Of a stretch of 64,000 nt of DNA, positions 7,820-20,556 are shown one piece after another. Position 1 is the stretch's first letter; each line of letters begins with the position of its first letter. The stretch lies in contig NZ_CABPST010000007.1 of the NCBI RefSeq assembly GCF_902459805.1, positions 1 through 64,000 on the forward strand, in the 5' to 3' direction. The position numbers were made by a program, and so were the translations under genes. Below the pieces are notes generated by a model. That model saw only the letters and a program-made list of their open reading frames with translations, ran no database searches and was not told the DNA's origin. The DNA comes from Pandoraea bronchicola. GTDB taxonomy: Bacteria > Pseudomonadota > Gammaproteobacteria > Burkholderiales > Burkholderiaceae.

Positions 7820-9046
7820 GTGAACGAACCCGCCGGTGAGCCGGTAGGACAGACGAAGCCGGCCGCGTCACAGACGCCGAGCGGCTCCCCTGCGCCGGTG
7901 TCGTCGCGGGGTTGCGCGACCACGCGAGCCTCGCCTGTCTTGCGTGCGATTTTCGCGCGTGTGCGAAGCGATCGCGTGCTGCTGATTCTGCTCGCCGCGT
8001 TCGTGATTCTGCAGGTCGTTAGCCCGGCGAGCCTTGGCGTGCTGTTCGCGCGTATCGATCAACACACGATCCTCACACTCGCAGGGTTGTTGATGCTCAC
8101 GCGTGCGATCGATCAGAGCGGGTTTCTCGATTGGCTGGCTCAGCGGTTGCTGCGAGCGTTTCGCACGGAGCGGCGTCTTGCGTTGTTGATGGTGACGTTC
8201 GCCGCCGCGCTGTCTACGCTACTCACCAACGACGTTGCGCTCTTTGCCGTCGTGCCGCTCGCGCAGTCGCTTGCCCGGATCGCCCCCGTGAGGATCGAGC
8301 GACTGATCATCTTCCTCGCGCTCGCGGTCAATGCCGGCTCGAGCCTCACCCCTCTCGGCAATCCGCAAAACCTCTTTCTCTGGCAACAAAGCGGCATGAG
8401 CTTCGGCGCTTTCGTCGTCATGATGACGCCGATCACGCTCGCCCTGATGGCCGTGCTGCTCGTGATGTGTGCAGCCGCGTTCGATTCGCGTGTGCTGCAT
8501 TTTCAGCGACGCGGCCCGTCGCACGACGTGCGCTGGACGTTGCTGTGCATCGCCCTGGTGCTGTTCGTCGCCTTCGTCGTACTCGCGGACCATGGGTATG
8601 CCGCGTGGGCCTGCGCGGGCGTTGCAGCGGTGCTGCTGGTGGCACGTCGTAACACGGTGTTCGGCATCGACTGGCTGCTGCTGGCGATTTTCGTGCTGAT
8701 GTTCATCGTGCTGCGGGGCGTGGCCGGTCTGCCGGACGTGCGCGCCACCCTGGGCCATGTGGATTTCTCAGGGGCAGGGATGGCCTATGCGGGGGCGGCA
8801 GTGCTGTCGCAATTCATCAGCAATGTGCCCGCTGCGATTCTGCTCGCGGAGTACAGCCACAACTGGCCGGCGCTCGCCCATGGCGCGGCCGTCGGCGGCT
8901 TCGGCCTGGCGATCGGTTCGTTAGCCAACCTGATCGCATTGCGCATGGCGAAATCGACAAAGATCTGGTGGCACTTCCACTGGGTTTCCGTCCCGTTTTA
9001 CGTGGTAGCACTTTTCCTTGGGTTTATTGCCCTGAAATGGGTATGA
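7820..9046 (+). CDS. SLC13/ArsB-type anion permease (citrate-transporter family)
   Basis: 408 aa with about ten hydrophobic segments starting near residue 50. The motif LTNDVALFAVVPLAQSL (about 133-150) and NAGSSLTPLGNPQNLFLW (about 174-191) are the signature of the ion transporter superfamily that includes CitMHS, ArsB and the divalent anion/Na+ symporters. The C-terminal half repeats the theme with QFISNVPAAILLAEY. The first 45 residues are Pro/Ser/Ala-rich and probably cytoplasmic. The substrate cannot be told; dicarboxylates, arsenite or another anion are possible. It starts 24 bp after parB and probably shares its message. Confidence 0.8.
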   Translation: MNEPAGEPVGQTKPAASQTPSGSPAPVSSRGCATTRASPVLRAIFARVRSDRVLLILLAAFVILQVVSPASLGVLFARIDQHTILTLAGLLMLTRAIDQSGFLDWLAQRLLRAFRTERRLALLMVTFAAALSTLLTNDVALFAVVPLAQSLARIAPVRIERLIIFLALAVNAGSSLTPLGNPQNLFLWQQSGMSFGAFVVMMTPITLALMAVLLVMCAAAFDSRVLHFQRRGPSHDVRWTLLCIALVLFVAFVVLADHGYAAWACAGVAAVLLVARRNTVFGIDWLLLAIFVLMFIVLRGVAGLPDVRATLGHVDFSGAGMAYAGAAVLSQFISNVPAAILLAEYSHNWPALAHGAAVGGFGLAIGSLANLIALRMAKSTKIWWHFHWVSVPFYVVALFLGFIALKWV

Positions 9047-9196
9047 TCACGCACCGAACCCCGTCGAGGTGCAGCGATTACGCAGCGTTCGCCGGGAATG
9101 CCGCGCTGCACCATGAGCAAAATCGCGCTCCTTGAGAGTTGGCGCCAAATCGAAGCATGCACTGCACAATTTCGGCGAATTTGTTGCGCGTTTCGA

Positions 9197-9226
9197 TTGA
9201 CTGGGGTTCGTAATGTCCCGTAAAAT
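9197..9226 (+). promoter_or_regulatory. Putative sigma-70 promoter of the atp operon
   Basis: TTGACT (9197-9202) and TAAAAT (9221-9226) are separated by 18 bp, one mismatch from consensus in each hexamer. They lie 65 bp upstream of the chosen atpI start and nothing else in the 244-bp gap competes. This also argues against the earlier in-frame ATG at 9213, which falls inside the promoter. Confidence 0.55.
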
Positions 9227-9290
9227 CTCGCGGATTTATCTGCTTGAAGAGCCCATTCGTTTTGCACGAGTCGGGCGGGGAGGCAACGAG

Positions 9291-9794
9291 ATGACCGAAG
9301 AAAAACGGTCGAACTTGGAACCGAAACCGCAAGCGCCGGCACGTGCAACATCAGAGGTTTGGGACGACGAGCAGGAGCAAGAAACCATCGTTCCGCTCAC
9401 GCGTGCGCAGGCCGAGCGCCTGTTCGGTCCCGATGTGGGGCGCGCATCCCGTGTGACTCCATTCAGGGTGGTGGGAGCCCAGGTACTTCTGTCGCTGGTG
9501 GCGACACTGGCCTGGTGGTTGCTCTCGACATCGCCACGAGATGCGGCGGTGTCCGCATGGCTGGGTGGAATGATCGGTTGGATACCGGGCGCATTGTTTG
9601 CGCTGCGGTTAAGGATGTCAGGTGATCGCCTCTCCGTCGGTTCGCTGGTGATGGGGGAAGCGGTCAAGGTAGTGACGACGATTGCGTTGTTGGTGGCGGT
9701 AGCGTTCGGCTATCCCGGAATTCACTGGGTAGCGTTCCTCGTCACCTTCGTGCTGACGCTGAAAGCCTATTGGCTGGCGATGGTACTGAAGTAG
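9291..9794 (+). CDS. atpI: ATP synthase subunit I (AtpI)
   Basis: 167 aa from the ATG at 9291, which has GGGAGG at 9278-9283, 7 nt upstream. A longer frame from 9213 lacks a ribosome-binding site and overlaps the promoter. The first 60 residues are polar and acidic. Four hydrophobic segments follow (about 66-86, 94-113, 120-140, 144-165), the usual AtpI layout. AtpI assists assembly of the c-ring and is not part of the mature enzyme. It leads the ATP synthase operon; atpB follows after 70 bp. Confidence 0.85.
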   Translation: MTEEKRSNLEPKPQAPARATSEVWDDEQEQETIVPLTRAQAERLFGPDVGRASRVTPFRVVGAQVLLSLVATLAWWLLSTSPRDAAVSAWLGGMIGWIPGALFALRLRMSGDRLSVGSLVMGEAVKVVTTIALLVAVAFGYPGIHWVAFLVTFVLTLKAYWLAMVLK

Positions 9795-9864
9795 CGGCGA
9801 GAATGCCGCTCACGCGTCGACACGCTACCGTGTGCGGATTTTCATAATTGGGTGTTTGATCGCT

Positions 9865-10713
9865 ATGTCAGTAGAAGCCGGCCACGCTCCGAACCCGTCG
9901 GAGTATATTTCGCACCACCTGCAAAACCTCGCGAGTTCGACGCAGACCAAGATCGTCGATTTCTCGATCATCAACTGGGACACGATGTTCTGGTCGATCG
10001 CGATGGGCGTTCTCGGCTGCTTCGTGCTGTGGATGGCTGCACGTAAAGCCACCTCGGGCGTTCCGGGCCGTTTCCAGGCTGCCGTGGAAATGCTCGTCGA
10101 GATGGTGGAAGACCAATCGAAGAGCATCGTGCACGGCAACCGTGCCTTTATCGCTCCCCTCGCGTTGACCGTGTTTGTCTGGGTCGCGCTCATGAACTCG
10201 CTGGACTTGCTGCCGGTCGATCTGCCGTCGAAGGTGATCGAGTGGGTTGGTCTGGGTTCGATCATCACGCACCACCGCATTGTGCCGACCGCTGATCTGA
10301 ACGGCACGCTCGGTATCGCCGTTGGCGTGCTCATCCTGATGCTGTACTACAGCTTCAAGATCAAGGGCGCAGGCGGCTTCATGCACGAACTGTTCACCGC
10401 ACCGTTCGGTAACCACTTCCTGCTGTGGATTCCGAACCTGCTGCTCAACCTCATCGAATTCTGTGCCAAGACCGTGTCGCTCGGTATGCGACTGTTCGGC
10501 AATATGTACGCCGGCGAACTGGTGTTCCTGCTGATCGCTCTGCTGGGCGGTATCTGGAGCTTTGGCGCAGATGCGTCGGTGCTGGGTTTTGTCGGCCACG
10601 TCATTGCCGGCACCGCATGGGCGATTTTCCACATCCTGATCGTGTTGCTCCAGGCGTTCATCATGATGATGCTCACGCTGGTGTATATCGGCCAGGCGCA
10701 CGACCATCACTGA
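9865..10713 (+). CDS. atpB: F1Fo ATP synthase subunit a
   Basis: 282 aa from the ATG at 9865 ([10 protein letters not shown]). An upstream TTG-type start at 9832 would add 11 hydrophobic residues and is less likely. The membrane protein forms the proton half-channels. The essential Arg lies in the conserved [14 protein letters not shown] segment in the C-terminal third, and a His/Asp tail ends the protein. It starts downstream of atpI in the standard order. Confidence 0.96.
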   Translation: MSVEAGHAPNPSEYISHHLQNLASSTQTKIVDFSIINWDTMFWSIAMGVLGCFVLWMAARKATSGVPGRFQAAVEMLVEMVEDQSKSIVHGNRAFIAPLALTVFVWVALMNSLDLLPVDLPSKVIEWVGLGSIITHHRIVPTADLNGTLGIAVGVLILMLYYSFKIKGAGGFMHELFTAPFGNHFLLWIPNLLLNLIEFCAKTVSLGMRLFGNMYAGELVFLLIALLGGIWSFGADASVLGFVGHVIAGTAWAIFHILIVLLQAFIMMMLTLVYIGQAHDHH

Positions 10714-10783
10714 TCGGTCGCTGCGAGTAGTCAAGGGTTTCCCGGTTTTTCAGTTTTTCAAATTTAAAGTTTCAAGTCTCTAA

Positions 10784-11065
<282 letters not shown>

Positions 11066-11190
11066 GTTTCTTTCGGCCGGTCGCGCACTGATCCGCGCGG
11101 CCAACTGGACATGAACGGCGCGCCCAAGCCAGCAGGCACAATGGGGCGCGCTGTTTTGCCAATCGACTCGCATCACCGAAAGGAAACACC

Positions 11191-11661
11191 GTGAACATAA
11201 ACGCAACTCTGTTCGCGCAAACCGTCGTGTTTCTGATCCTGGCATGGTTCACGATGAAGTTCGTGTGGCCGCCGCTGATCAAGGCTATCGACGAACGCGC
11301 GAAGAAAATCGCTGACGGTCTGGCTGCTGCCGATAAGGGCAAGGCTGAACTCGATGCCGCCAACAAGCGCTCCACGCAAGCCCTCGCGGAAGCCCGCGAC
11401 GAAGGCGCGAAGCGTATTGCCGACGCCGAGAAGCGCGCACTGGCCGTGGCCGACGAGATCAAGGCCCAGGCGCAAGCCGAAGCCGCCCGTATCATCGCCA
11501 ACGCCAAAGCCGAAGCCGAGAACCAGGCCGTCAAGGTCCGTGAATCGCTGCGCGAAGAAGTTGCCGGTCTGGCAGTCAAGGGCGCCGAGCAGATTCTGAA
11601 GCGTGAAGTTGACGCCAAGGCCCACGCCGACCTGCTGAACCAACTCAAGGCAGAGCTCTGA
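11191..11661 (+). CDS. atpF: F1Fo ATP synthase subunit b
   Basis: 156 aa. One N-terminal membrane helix (about 5-26) is followed by a long charged, Ala-rich coiled coil that forms the peripheral stalk. Length equals that of the E. coli subunit. It begins 125 bp after atpE with AAAGGAAA upstream, and atpH follows 2 bp after its stop. Confidence 0.96.
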   Translation: MNINATLFAQTVVFLILAWFTMKFVWPPLIKAIDERAKKIADGLAAADKGKAELDAANKRSTQALAEARDEGAKRIADAEKRALAVADEIKAQAQAEAARIIANAKAEAENQAVKVRESLREEVAGLAVKGAEQILKREVDAKAHADLLNQLKAEL

Positions 11662-11663
11662 TC

Positions 11664-12194
11664 ATGGCCGAACTCGCAACCATCGCTCGTCCGTATGCCG
11701 AGGCGTTGTTCCGCGTGGCCAAGTCCGGCGACCTGAATCGCTGGTCGGAGCTGGTGCGCGAACTGGCGCAAGTGGCAGCGCTGCCCGAAGTGGCCAACCT
11801 GGCCGACGATCCGAAAGTCACGCCGGCGCAAGTCGTCGACGTGCTGACCGCAGCCGTGAAATCGACCGACGCCGAAGTGCGCAACTTCGTCGCCGCTGTG
11901 GTCGAAAACGGCCGTCTGGCCGCGATGCCGGAAATCGCCGAACAGTTCGAAGTGTTGAAGAACACGGCCGCCGGTTCGGCGGATGCCACGATCGAAAGCG
12001 CCTTCCCGCTCGAAGGTGAGCAACTGACCTCGCTGGTCAAGGGCCTCGAGCACAAGTTCGGCTGCAAGCTCAACCCGAGCGTGACGGTAGATCCGTCGCT
12101 CATCGGTGGCGTGCGTGTGGTGGTTGGCGACGAGGTGCTGGACACTTCGGTGCGCGCCCGCCTGGCGGCTATGCGAACGTCGCTGACGGCCTGA
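11664..12194 (+). CDS. atpH: F1 ATP synthase subunit delta
   Basis: 176 aa. It links F1 to the b-subunit stalk. The N-terminal helical domain opens with [17 protein letters not shown], the family hallmark, and the C-terminal part has the conserved [18 protein letters not shown] segment. The start is 2 bp after the atpF stop, indicating coupled translation. Confidence 0.96.
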   Translation: MAELATIARPYAEALFRVAKSGDLNRWSELVRELAQVAALPEVANLADDPKVTPAQVVDVLTAAVKSTDAEVRNFVAAVVENGRLAAMPEIAEQFEVLKNTAAGSADATIESAFPLEGEQLTSLVKGLEHKFGCKLNPSVTVDPSLIGGVRVVVGDEVLDTSVRARLAAMRTSLTA

Positions 12195-12244
12195 GCCCGG
12201 CGCGATACGCCTGCGACGGCAAGAATTGAATATCAGGAGCACAT

Positions 12245-13786
12245 ATGCAACTCAATCCCTCTGAAATCAGCGAACTGATCAAGAGCCGGATTCAAGGTCT
12301 CGAGAGCGGCGCCGAAGTCCGTAACGAAGGCACCGTGATTTCGGTGACCGACGGTATCTGCCGTATCCATGGCCTGTCGGACGTGATGCAGGGCGAAATG
12401 CTGGAATTCCCGGGCAATACGTTCGGTCTGGCATTGAACCTCGAGCGCGACTCCGTCGGCGCCGTGATTCTGGGCGAGTACGAGCACATCTCGGAAGGCG
12501 ACACCGTCAAGTGCACGGGCCGCATTCTGGAAGTGCCGGTCGGTCCGGAACTGAAAGGCCGCGTCGTTGACGCGCTGGGCGTGCCGATCGACGGCAAGGG
12601 CCCGATCAACGCCAAGCAAACCGACGCCATCGAAAAGATCGCCCCGGGCGTGATTTGGCGTAAGTCGGTGTCGCAGCCGCTGCAAACCGGCACGAAGGCT
12701 ATCGACGCCATGGTGCCGATCGGCCGTGGCCAGCGTGAGCTGATCATTGGTGACCGTCAGACGGGTAAGACCGCTGTGGCCATCGACACGATCATCTCGC
12801 AGAAGGGCAAGGGCGTGACCTGCGTCTACGTCGCGATTGGTCAGAAGGCCTCGTCGATCATGAACGTGGTGCGCAAGCTCGAAGAGCACGGCGCGATGGA
12901 ATACACGATCATCGTGGCGGCAACGGCTTCGGATTCGGCGGCCATGCAGTTCATCGCACCGTACGCCGGCTGCACGATGGGCGAATTCTTCCGCGACCGC
13001 GGCGAAGACGCGCTGATCATTTATGACGATTTGACCAAGCAGGCCTGGGCCTACCGTCAGATCTCGCTGCTGCTGCGCCGCCCGCCGGGCCGTGAAGCTT
13101 ACCCGGGTGACGTGTTCTATCTGCACTCGCGTCTGCTCGAGCGTGCCGCTCGCGTCTCGGAAGAGTACGTCGAGAAGTTCACCAACGGCGCCGTGAAGGG
13201 CCAGAGCGGTTCGTTGACCGCACTGCCGATCATCGAAACGCAAGCCGGTGACGTGACGGCGTTCGTTCCGACGAACGTGATCTCGATTACCGACGGCCAG
13301 ATCTTCCTGGAAACCGATCTGTTCAACGCAGGCATCCGTCCGGCAATCAACGCCGGTATCTCGGTGTCGCGCGTTGGCGGTGCAGCGCAGACCAAGGTCA
13401 TCAAGAAGCTGTCGGGCGGTATCCGTACCGACCTCGCACAGTATCGTGAGCTGGCTGCGTTCGCGCAGTTCGCCTCGGACCTGGACGAAGCCACCCGCAA
13501 GCAGCTCGAGCGCGGCCGCCGCGTGACGGAACTGCTCAAGCAGCCGCAGTATCAGCCGCTGCAAGTGTGGGAACTGGCCGTGTCGCTGTTCGCCGCCAAC
13601 AACGGCTATCTGGATGACCTCGACATCGCTCAGGTGCTGCCGTTCGAAAAGGGTCTGCGCGAAGTTCTGAAGACCAGCCACGGTGCGCTCATCGGCCGTA
13701 TCGAAGAGACCAAAGATCTCTCGAAGGACGACGAAGCCGCCCTGCACGCTGCGATCAAGGACTTCAAGAAGACCGGCGCTTACTAA
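12245..13786 (+). CDS. atpA: F1 ATP synthase subunit alpha
   Basis: 513 aa, the same length as in E. coli. The non-catalytic nucleotide-site P-loop GDRQTGKT is at residues 169-176, and the family signature near [14 protein letters not shown] is in the C-terminal third. AGGAG lies 8 bp before the ATG. The subunit alternates with beta in the F1 head. Confidence 0.98.
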   Translation: MQLNPSEISELIKSRIQGLESGAEVRNEGTVISVTDGICRIHGLSDVMQGEMLEFPGNTFGLALNLERDSVGAVILGEYEHISEGDTVKCTGRILEVPVGPELKGRVVDALGVPIDGKGPINAKQTDAIEKIAPGVIWRKSVSQPLQTGTKAIDAMVPIGRGQRELIIGDRQTGKTAVAIDTIISQKGKGVTCVYVAIGQKASSIMNVVRKLEEHGAMEYTIIVAATASDSAAMQFIAPYAGCTMGEFFRDRGEDALIIYDDLTKQAWAYRQISLLLRRPPGREAYPGDVFYLHSRLLERAARVSEEYVEKFTNGAVKGQSGSLTALPIIETQAGDVTAFVPTNVISITDGQIFLETDLFNAGIRPAINAGISVSRVGGAAQTKVIKKLSGGIRTDLAQYRELAAFAQFASDLDEATRKQLERGRRVTELLKQPQYQPLQVWELAVSLFAANNGYLDDLDIAQVLPFEKGLREVLKTSHGALIGRIEETKDLSKDDEAALHAAIKDFKKTGAY

Positions 13787-13874
13787 TCCGGTTGAATCGG
13801 TAACTATTCAACGGACCCGGGAAGGCGCGATGTTCAGGCAACAGCGGGCGTCGCGCCGAGACAAGGAGTAAGCA

Positions 13875-14762
13875 ATGGCTGGAATGAAGGAAATTCGCGG
13901 CAAGATCAAGAGCGTGCAAAACACGCGCAAGATCACCAAGGCCATGGAAATGGTGGCCGCGTCGAAGATGCGCCGCGCGCAGGAACGCATGCGTCATGCC
14001 CGGCCGTACGCTGACAAGGTGCGCCAGATCGCCGCGCATATGGGCCAGGCGAATCCGGAATACCACCACCCGTTCATGGTGAAGCATGCCGACGCGAAAG
14101 CCGCCGGCATCATCGTGGTGACGACGGACAAGGGCCTGTGCGGCGGCTTGAACACCAACGTGCTGCGTGCCGTGGTGACCAAGATGAAGGCCATCGAAGC
14201 GCAAGGTCTGAAGATCGAAGCGACCGCCATCGGCGGCAAGGGCTTCGGTTTCCTGAACCGTATCGGCGCGAAGGTGGTTTCGCATGTCGTGCAGCTCGGC
14301 GACACCCCGCATCTGGACAAGCTGATCGGCGCGGTGAAGTTGCAGCTCGACGCGTACGCCGAAGGCAAGCTCGACGCCGTGTACCTGGCCTACAACCGCT
14401 TCGTCAACACGATGAAGCAGGAAGCTGTGGTCGAACAACTGCTGCCGCTGCCCGAGAAGCTCGAGGGCGAGTCGGAAGACGCGAGCGCAGTGCCGGCACA
14501 GCATTCGTGGGACTACATCTACGAACCGGATGCGAAGACGGTCGTCGATGCCCTGCTGGTGCGTTACGTCGAAGCTGTCGTGTATCAGGCAGTCGCAGAG
14601 AACATGGCGTCGGAACAGTCCGCCCGTATGGTGGCCATGAAGGCCGCGTCGGACAACGCGAAGACCGTGATCGGTGAATTGCAGATGGTCTACAACAAGG
14701 GCCGTCAAGCAGCGATTACGAAGGAACTGTCCGAAATCGTGGGTGGCGCCGCCGCTGTGTAA
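13875..14762 (+). CDS. atpG: F1 ATP synthase subunit gamma
   Basis: 295 aa. The central rotor shaft. The N-terminal helix [20 protein letters not shown] and the C-terminal helix ending in [15 protein letters not shown] form the coiled coil inside F1; the middle has the conserved DKGLCGGLN motif. AAGGAG precedes the ATG by 6 bp. Confidence 0.97.
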   Translation: MAGMKEIRGKIKSVQNTRKITKAMEMVAASKMRRAQERMRHARPYADKVRQIAAHMGQANPEYHHPFMVKHADAKAAGIIVVTTDKGLCGGLNTNVLRAVVTKMKAIEAQGLKIEATAIGGKGFGFLNRIGAKVVSHVVQLGDTPHLDKLIGAVKLQLDAYAEGKLDAVYLAYNRFVNTMKQEAVVEQLLPLPEKLEGESEDASAVPAQHSWDYIYEPDAKTVVDALLVRYVEAVVYQAVAENMASEQSARMVAMKAASDNAKTVIGELQMVYNKGRQAAITKELSEIVGGAAAV

Positions 14763-14805
14763 GCGGTGGCACGGGCCGATGCGCCGTAAGGCGAAATGAA
14801 TTTGA

Positions 14806-16215
<1,410 letters not shown>

Positions 16216-16362
16216 ACGGTTGAGTGCCGGGCGACGGCGGGGTCTCGCGAGAGACGCCACCGCACGCCGGCAGGTGACTGTTGCGGGGCGGGGTAGCGAA
16301 GCGAGGACAGCCATGTCCGGACTGGCGCGCCTGCCGCTTCATCACACTCAACGGGAGCGATT

Positions 16363-16779
16363 ATGGCAACCATTCACGTAGACGTCGTCAGCGCGGAAGA
16401 GCAGATCTTCTCCGGTCAGGCGCGCTTTGTGGCGCTGCCCGGCGAAGCCGGCGAGCTGGGCATTCTGCCTGGCCACACGCCGCTGATCACGCGCATCAAG
16501 CCGGGCGCAGTGCGTATCGAGGACGAAGCAGGTAACGAGGACTTCGTCTTTGTGGCCGGCGGCATTCTCGAAGTGCAACCGGGCACGGTCACCGTGCTCG
16601 CCGACACCGCGATTCGCGGCAAGGATCTGGACGAGGCGAAGGCTGCCGAAGCCAAGCGCCGTGCAGAAGAAGCGCTGTCGAACAAGGATTCGAACATCGA
16701 GTACGCGACAGCCCAGGCCGAACTGGCCGAAGCCATCGCCCAACTCGCTGCGATCCAGAAGTTCCGCAAGGTGAAGTAA
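16363..16779 (+). CDS. atpC: F1 ATP synthase subunit epsilon
   Basis: 138 aa. The N-terminal beta-sandwich (about 1-85) has the conserved [19 protein letters not shown] segment, and the two C-terminal helices (about 90-138) are complete, so the regulatory form of epsilon should be made. It lies 147 bp after atpD and is the last gene before the operon terminator. Confidence 0.96.
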   Translation: MATIHVDVVSAEEQIFSGQARFVALPGEAGELGILPGHTPLITRIKPGAVRIEDEAGNEDFVFVAGGILEVQPGTVTVLADTAIRGKDLDEAKAAEAKRRAEEALSNKDSNIEYATAQAELAEAIAQLAAIQKFRKVK

Positions 16780-16885
16780 ATCGGCAGGGCGGGTTGCGAC
16801 GGCGTTTTCGCCGGCGCAGCATGTCGTGCCAGCCGTCGCGCATGGGTGTCCGTCATCGTGACGGACATCACCGCGTTGCGGTAGA

Positions 16886-16922
16886 AAGCCCCATGCATGC
16901 AAGTGCGTGGGGCTTTTGTTTT
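16886..16922 (+). terminator. Rho-independent terminator of the atp operon
   Basis: A 12-bp stem (16886-16897 with 16904-16915, one G-T pair) with a 6-nt loop is followed by a T-rich run (16914-16922). It lies 107 bp after the atpC stop. Confidence 0.85.
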
Positions 16923-17005
16923 GTCTGGTGAAGCCGGCATCGAATGTCGCAGATGCCCATGTCACGCCCGACTCAGGGCGATCCCCACTCGTTGCGTGAC
17001 TCAAA

Positions 17006-17019
17006 TTACGTTAACGTAA
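17006..17019. promoter_or_regulatory. Perfect 14-bp palindrome, candidate operator of the acyl-CoA synthetase gene
   Basis: TTACGTTAACGTAA is a perfect palindrome 138 bp upstream of the acyl-CoA synthetase start. It resembles the operators proposed for MerR-family LiuR regulators of fatty acid and branched-chain amino acid breakdown; this comparison is from memory. Apart from the atp terminator, the rest of the 377-bp gap 16780-17156 shows nothing recognisable. Confidence 0.45.
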
Positions 17020-17156
17020 ACGTCAATCCAGCGTGACGCGCTATTGTTATAAAGAAGAGCCCGCCGTCGGTCGATGCTTCGACAGAGGAGCTGTTCACTC
17101 GCTAGTGCCACGCGACAGCATTTCGCCACTTCAGCATTGCTTCAGGAGACAAAAGC

Positions 17157-18875
17157 ATGGAAAGCCGGGAAGGTGCGGGCGTTGTACCTCGTAATGGGCT
17201 GTCGTATGTGAAGGGTGATACCACCGTACCGCTTTCGACGTTGACAGTGTTCGGTTTGCTCGCCGAGACGGCGGCGAAGTTTCCGGAGCGGCAGGCCGTG
17301 GTGTTTCGCGAGCAGGGCGTGGACTGGACGTGGCGCGAGTTCATTGCGCATGTGGACACCTTTGCCGCGGGGCTGATTTCGTTGGGTCTGACGAAGGGCG
17401 ACCGTGTGGGCATCTGGTCACCGAACCGCGTCGAGTGGCTGGTGACGCAGTTCGCGACCGCGCGCGCCGGTCTGATTCTCGTGAACATCAATCCGGCGTA
17501 CCGGCTCGCCGAACTCGAATACGCGATCAACAAGGTCGGTTGCAAGGCGCTCGTCGCCGCAGAGTCTTTCAAGACGTCGCGCTACCTCGACATGCTGAAC
17601 GTGCTCGCGCCCGAGCTGGACATGTGCGCCCCCGGTCAACTGAAGTCGGAGAAGTTGCCATCATTGCGCACGGTGATTCGCATGGGCTCGGGTACCACGC
17701 CCGGCATGATGAATTACAGCGACGTGGTGACGCTCGGCGCCGATGCCGATCTCGCCAAGCTGCGCGAGATCTCTGGCGGGCTCGATTGCTTCGACCCCAT
17801 CAACATCCAGTTCACGAGCGGCACGACCGGCAATCCGAAGGGCGCCACGCTCACGCACCACAACATCGTCAACAACGGCCGCTACATTGCCATGGCGATG
17901 CGCTTCTCGGAGCACGACAGCCTGTGTATTCCCGTGCCGTTCTATCACTGCTTCGGCATGGTGCTGGCGGTGCTTGCCTGCGTGTCGACGGGCGCGACGA
18001 TGGTGTTCCCGGGTGAGGCGTTCGATCCAAAGGCCACCATGGCCGCGGTCTCGGAGGAAAGATGTACGGCGCTGCACGGCGTGCCGACAATGTTCATTGC
18101 CCAACTCGATCACCCGGCGTTCGGCAACTACCACTTCGATTCTCTGCGCACGGGCATCATGGCGGGTTCGCCGTGCCCCATCGAGACGATGAAGCGCGTG
18201 ATCAACGAAATGCACATGAGCGAAGTGACGATCGCCTACGGCATGACCGAGACGAGTCCGGTGTCGTTCCAGACCACGACCACCGATCCGCTCGAGAAGC
18301 GCGTGACAACCGTGGGGCGCGTGCAGCCGCACCTCGAAGTGAAGCTCGTCGACGCGGCTGGCGAGATCGTGCCGGTGGGTGAGAAGGGTGAGCTTTGCAC
18401 GAAGGGCTACTCGGTGATGCAGGGCTATTGGGACGACGAACCCCGCACGCGCGAAGCGATCCGCGACGGCTGGATGCACACCGGCGACCTCGCCACGCTC
18501 GACGAAGACGGTTACTGCAATATCGTCGGCCGGGTGAAAGACATGCTCATTCGCGGCGGCGAGAACATCTACCCTCGCGAGATCGAGGAGTTCCTGTTCC
18601 GTCACCCGAAGGTGCAGGCCGTGCAGGTCTTCGGCGTGCCGGACGCGAAGTACGGCGAGGAGGTCTGTGCCTGGATCATTCTCAAGCCGGGCCAGAGCGC
18701 GACGGAAGATGACATCCGCGACTTCTGCAAGGATCAGATCGCGCACTACAAGATTCCGCGCTACATCCGTTTCGTCGACGAGATGCCGATGACGATCACG
18801 GGCAAGGTGCAGAAATTCGTCATGCGTGAACGGATGGTCGAAACGCTGGGATTGTCGGAAGCGAAGACGGCCTGA
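17157..18875 (+). CDS. AMP-dependent acyl-CoA synthetase
   Basis: 572 aa, ANL superfamily. It activates a carboxylic acid with ATP and CoA through an acyl-adenylate. The AMP-binding motif [16 protein letters not shown] starts near residue 220, YGMTETSPV is the adenine-contact motif, and the C-terminal domain has [29 protein letters not shown] and the catalytic Lys in ITGKVQKF near residue 555. It resembles medium or long-chain (FadD-like) synthetases of beta-oxidation more than acetyl-CoA synthetase, but the substrate cannot be read from sequence. AGGAG lies 12 bp before the ATG. It stands alone between two terminators, with a palindromic operator candidate upstream. Confidence 0.88.
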   Translation: MESREGAGVVPRNGLSYVKGDTTVPLSTLTVFGLLAETAAKFPERQAVVFREQGVDWTWREFIAHVDTFAAGLISLGLTKGDRVGIWSPNRVEWLVTQFATARAGLILVNINPAYRLAELEYAINKVGCKALVAAESFKTSRYLDMLNVLAPELDMCAPGQLKSEKLPSLRTVIRMGSGTTPGMMNYSDVVTLGADADLAKLREISGGLDCFDPINIQFTSGTTGNPKGATLTHHNIVNNGRYIAMAMRFSEHDSLCIPVPFYHCFGMVLAVLACVSTGATMVFPGEAFDPKATMAAVSEERCTALHGVPTMFIAQLDHPAFGNYHFDSLRTGIMAGSPCPIETMKRVINEMHMSEVTIAYGMTETSPVSFQTTTTDPLEKRVTTVGRVQPHLEVKLVDAAGEIVPVGEKGELCTKGYSVMQGYWDDEPRTREAIRDGWMHTGDLATLDEDGYCNIVGRVKDMLIRGGENIYPREIEEFLFRHPKVQAVQVFGVPDAKYGEEVCAWIILKPGQSATEDDIRDFCKDQIAHYKIPRYIRFVDEMPMTITGKVQKFVMRERMVETLGLSEAKTA

Positions 18876-18917
18876 CGGTGGCCCGGCCGGCACAACTGGC
18901 CTAACACCGCAGCGTGG

Positions 18918-18952
18918 GCCCGCCCCTGGTGGCGGGCATCTGCTTATTTTTT
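18918..18952 (+). terminator. Probable terminator after the acyl-CoA synthetase gene
   Basis: A 7-bp GC stem (GCCCGCC 18918-18924, GGCGGGC 18931-18937) with a 6-nt loop is followed by a T-run that starts about eight bases after the stem. The offset of the T-run makes it weaker than the atp terminator. Confidence 0.5.
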
Positions 18953-19006
18953 GAGCGCATCCGGAGGCAATGCCGTATCATTCGGGATTACCCTAGGTTC
19001 CGCGCC

Positions 19007-20218
19007 ATGCCTGCCCATACTTTCCGCACTGTCTTCGTTCTTGGCATTCTGTCGGCCATCGGCTCGCTGTCGATCGACATGTACCTGCCTGCGCTGCCGA
19101 GCATCGCGCGCGAGCTGAACACGACGGACGCGGCCGTGCAATTCTCGCTGGCATCGTTCTTCATCGGCCTGGGCCTTGGCCAGTTGTTGCATGGCCCGCT
19201 GGCCGACCGCTACGGCCGCAAGCGCCCGCTGTACGCCGGGCTCGCGCTCTACACGCTCGCGTCGGCCGGCTGCGCGCTGGCGAGCCATATCGAGACGCTG
19301 ATCATCTGCCGCTTCATTCAGGCGGTGGGCGGATGCGCTTGCTTTGTGATCGCGCGCGCGATGGCGCGGGATCTGTTCGACACGAACACCGTGGCGCGCG
19401 TGCTCTCGCGCATGACGCTCATCATGGGCGCCGCACCGATTCTCGCGCCGCTCATTGGCGGGCAAGTGCTGACGTTTGTCGGCTGGCGCTGGATCTTCTG
19501 GGGCCTGACGGCGTTCGGTGCGATGTGCTTCGCGATGTCCGTCTACTGGCTGCCGGAGACGCGTGCGGCCGCGAAGCAGGCCCGCCACTGGCTCGCCACG
19601 GCGTGGCACAACTACGGCGCGCTCTTGCGCGATCGCGAGTTCATGGGCAACGCCCTCGCGGGCGGCGTCTCGCAGGCCGGCATGTTTGCCTACATCACCG
19701 GCTCGCCCTTCGTGTTCATCAATCTTTACGGTGTCGACCCGGCGCATTACGGCTGGCTATTCGGGCTGAACGCGTGCGGCATCATTGGCGGTTCGCAAAT
19801 CAATGCCCACCTGCTGCGCAAACACCGTCCGGCCGATGTGTTGCGCCGTACCAACAATCTGGTCGCCATTCTCGGATTATTGATGCTCGCCGTGGCGGCG
19901 CTGCAACTGGGTGGCCTGATCGGATTGATGGTGCCGCTCTTCGCATATGTCACGAGTCTGGGTTTCTCCCAGCCGAATGCCGTGGCGGAAGCCTTGAACC
20001 GGCAGCACCAACGAGCCGGCGCCGCATCGGCACTGCTTGGCGCACTGCAATTCCTCGCCGCAGCGAGTGCCGGTGCAGCCATCGGGCTGATGCATGCCCG
20101 CTCGGCGGTGCCGATGGCGGCCGTCATGGCCCTATGCGGCACGCTGTCGTGGTGTTTCCACACGGTGTTGATTCGCCGCGCGAGACCGGCGGCACCGCCC
20201 GCCGCCGGGGCAGCCTGA
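19007..20218 (+). CDS. MFS multidrug exporter, Bcr/CflA family
   Basis: 403 aa from the ATG at 19007; an in-frame start at 18914 falls in the terminator hairpin and is rejected. Twelve hydrophobic segments are predicted. TM1 carries the family signature SIDMYLPALPSI and the loop after TM2 carries GPLADRYGRKRPL, the MFS motif A. The proton-antiport motif region near FIQAVGGCACFVIARAMARD fits drug/H+ antiporters such as Bcr (bicyclomycin) and CflA. Substrate unknown. It is a single-gene unit, with 566 bp of non-coding DNA before flhD. Confidence 0.88.
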   Translation: MPAHTFRTVFVLGILSAIGSLSIDMYLPALPSIARELNTTDAAVQFSLASFFIGLGLGQLLHGPLADRYGRKRPLYAGLALYTLASAGCALASHIETLIICRFIQAVGGCACFVIARAMARDLFDTNTVARVLSRMTLIMGAAPILAPLIGGQVLTFVGWRWIFWGLTAFGAMCFAMSVYWLPETRAAAKQARHWLATAWHNYGALLRDREFMGNALAGGVSQAGMFAYITGSPFVFINLYGVDPAHYGWLFGLNACGIIGGSQINAHLLRKHRPADVLRRTNNLVAILGLLMLAVAALQLGGLIGLMVPLFAYVTSLGFSQPNAVAEALNRQHQRAGAASALLGALQFLAAASAGAAIGLMHARSAVPMAAVMALCGTLSWCFHTVLIRRARPAAPPAAGAA

Positions 20219-20556
20219 CGCTATCGAACGCCCCGTCGAAGCGCAGACACAGGAACGCCCGGCGTCACTGGGCGTCAGCAATCTGCAACACGGCGAACGT
20301 GCGGTAAGGAAAGGTAAGGCGGCAAATCGCCATCGCGCGACATGTTTCGGGAACCCGCACCCGAGCTTTCCTTCCAAACCTGAAATTCGGTGCGCGGCAC
20401 TACACCTGTAACAGTTTGTAATTGGTCTGTTCCGGCATTCGTACGATTGGCAAAGTACGATCCAGCGCCCCTTGCAAGGCTCCCCTGAAATTTTTTGCAA
20501 GGATCGCTAAAGTTCGGCAAAACCCAGCCGAAATACAGTCAAGCAGTAAAGCGCAG

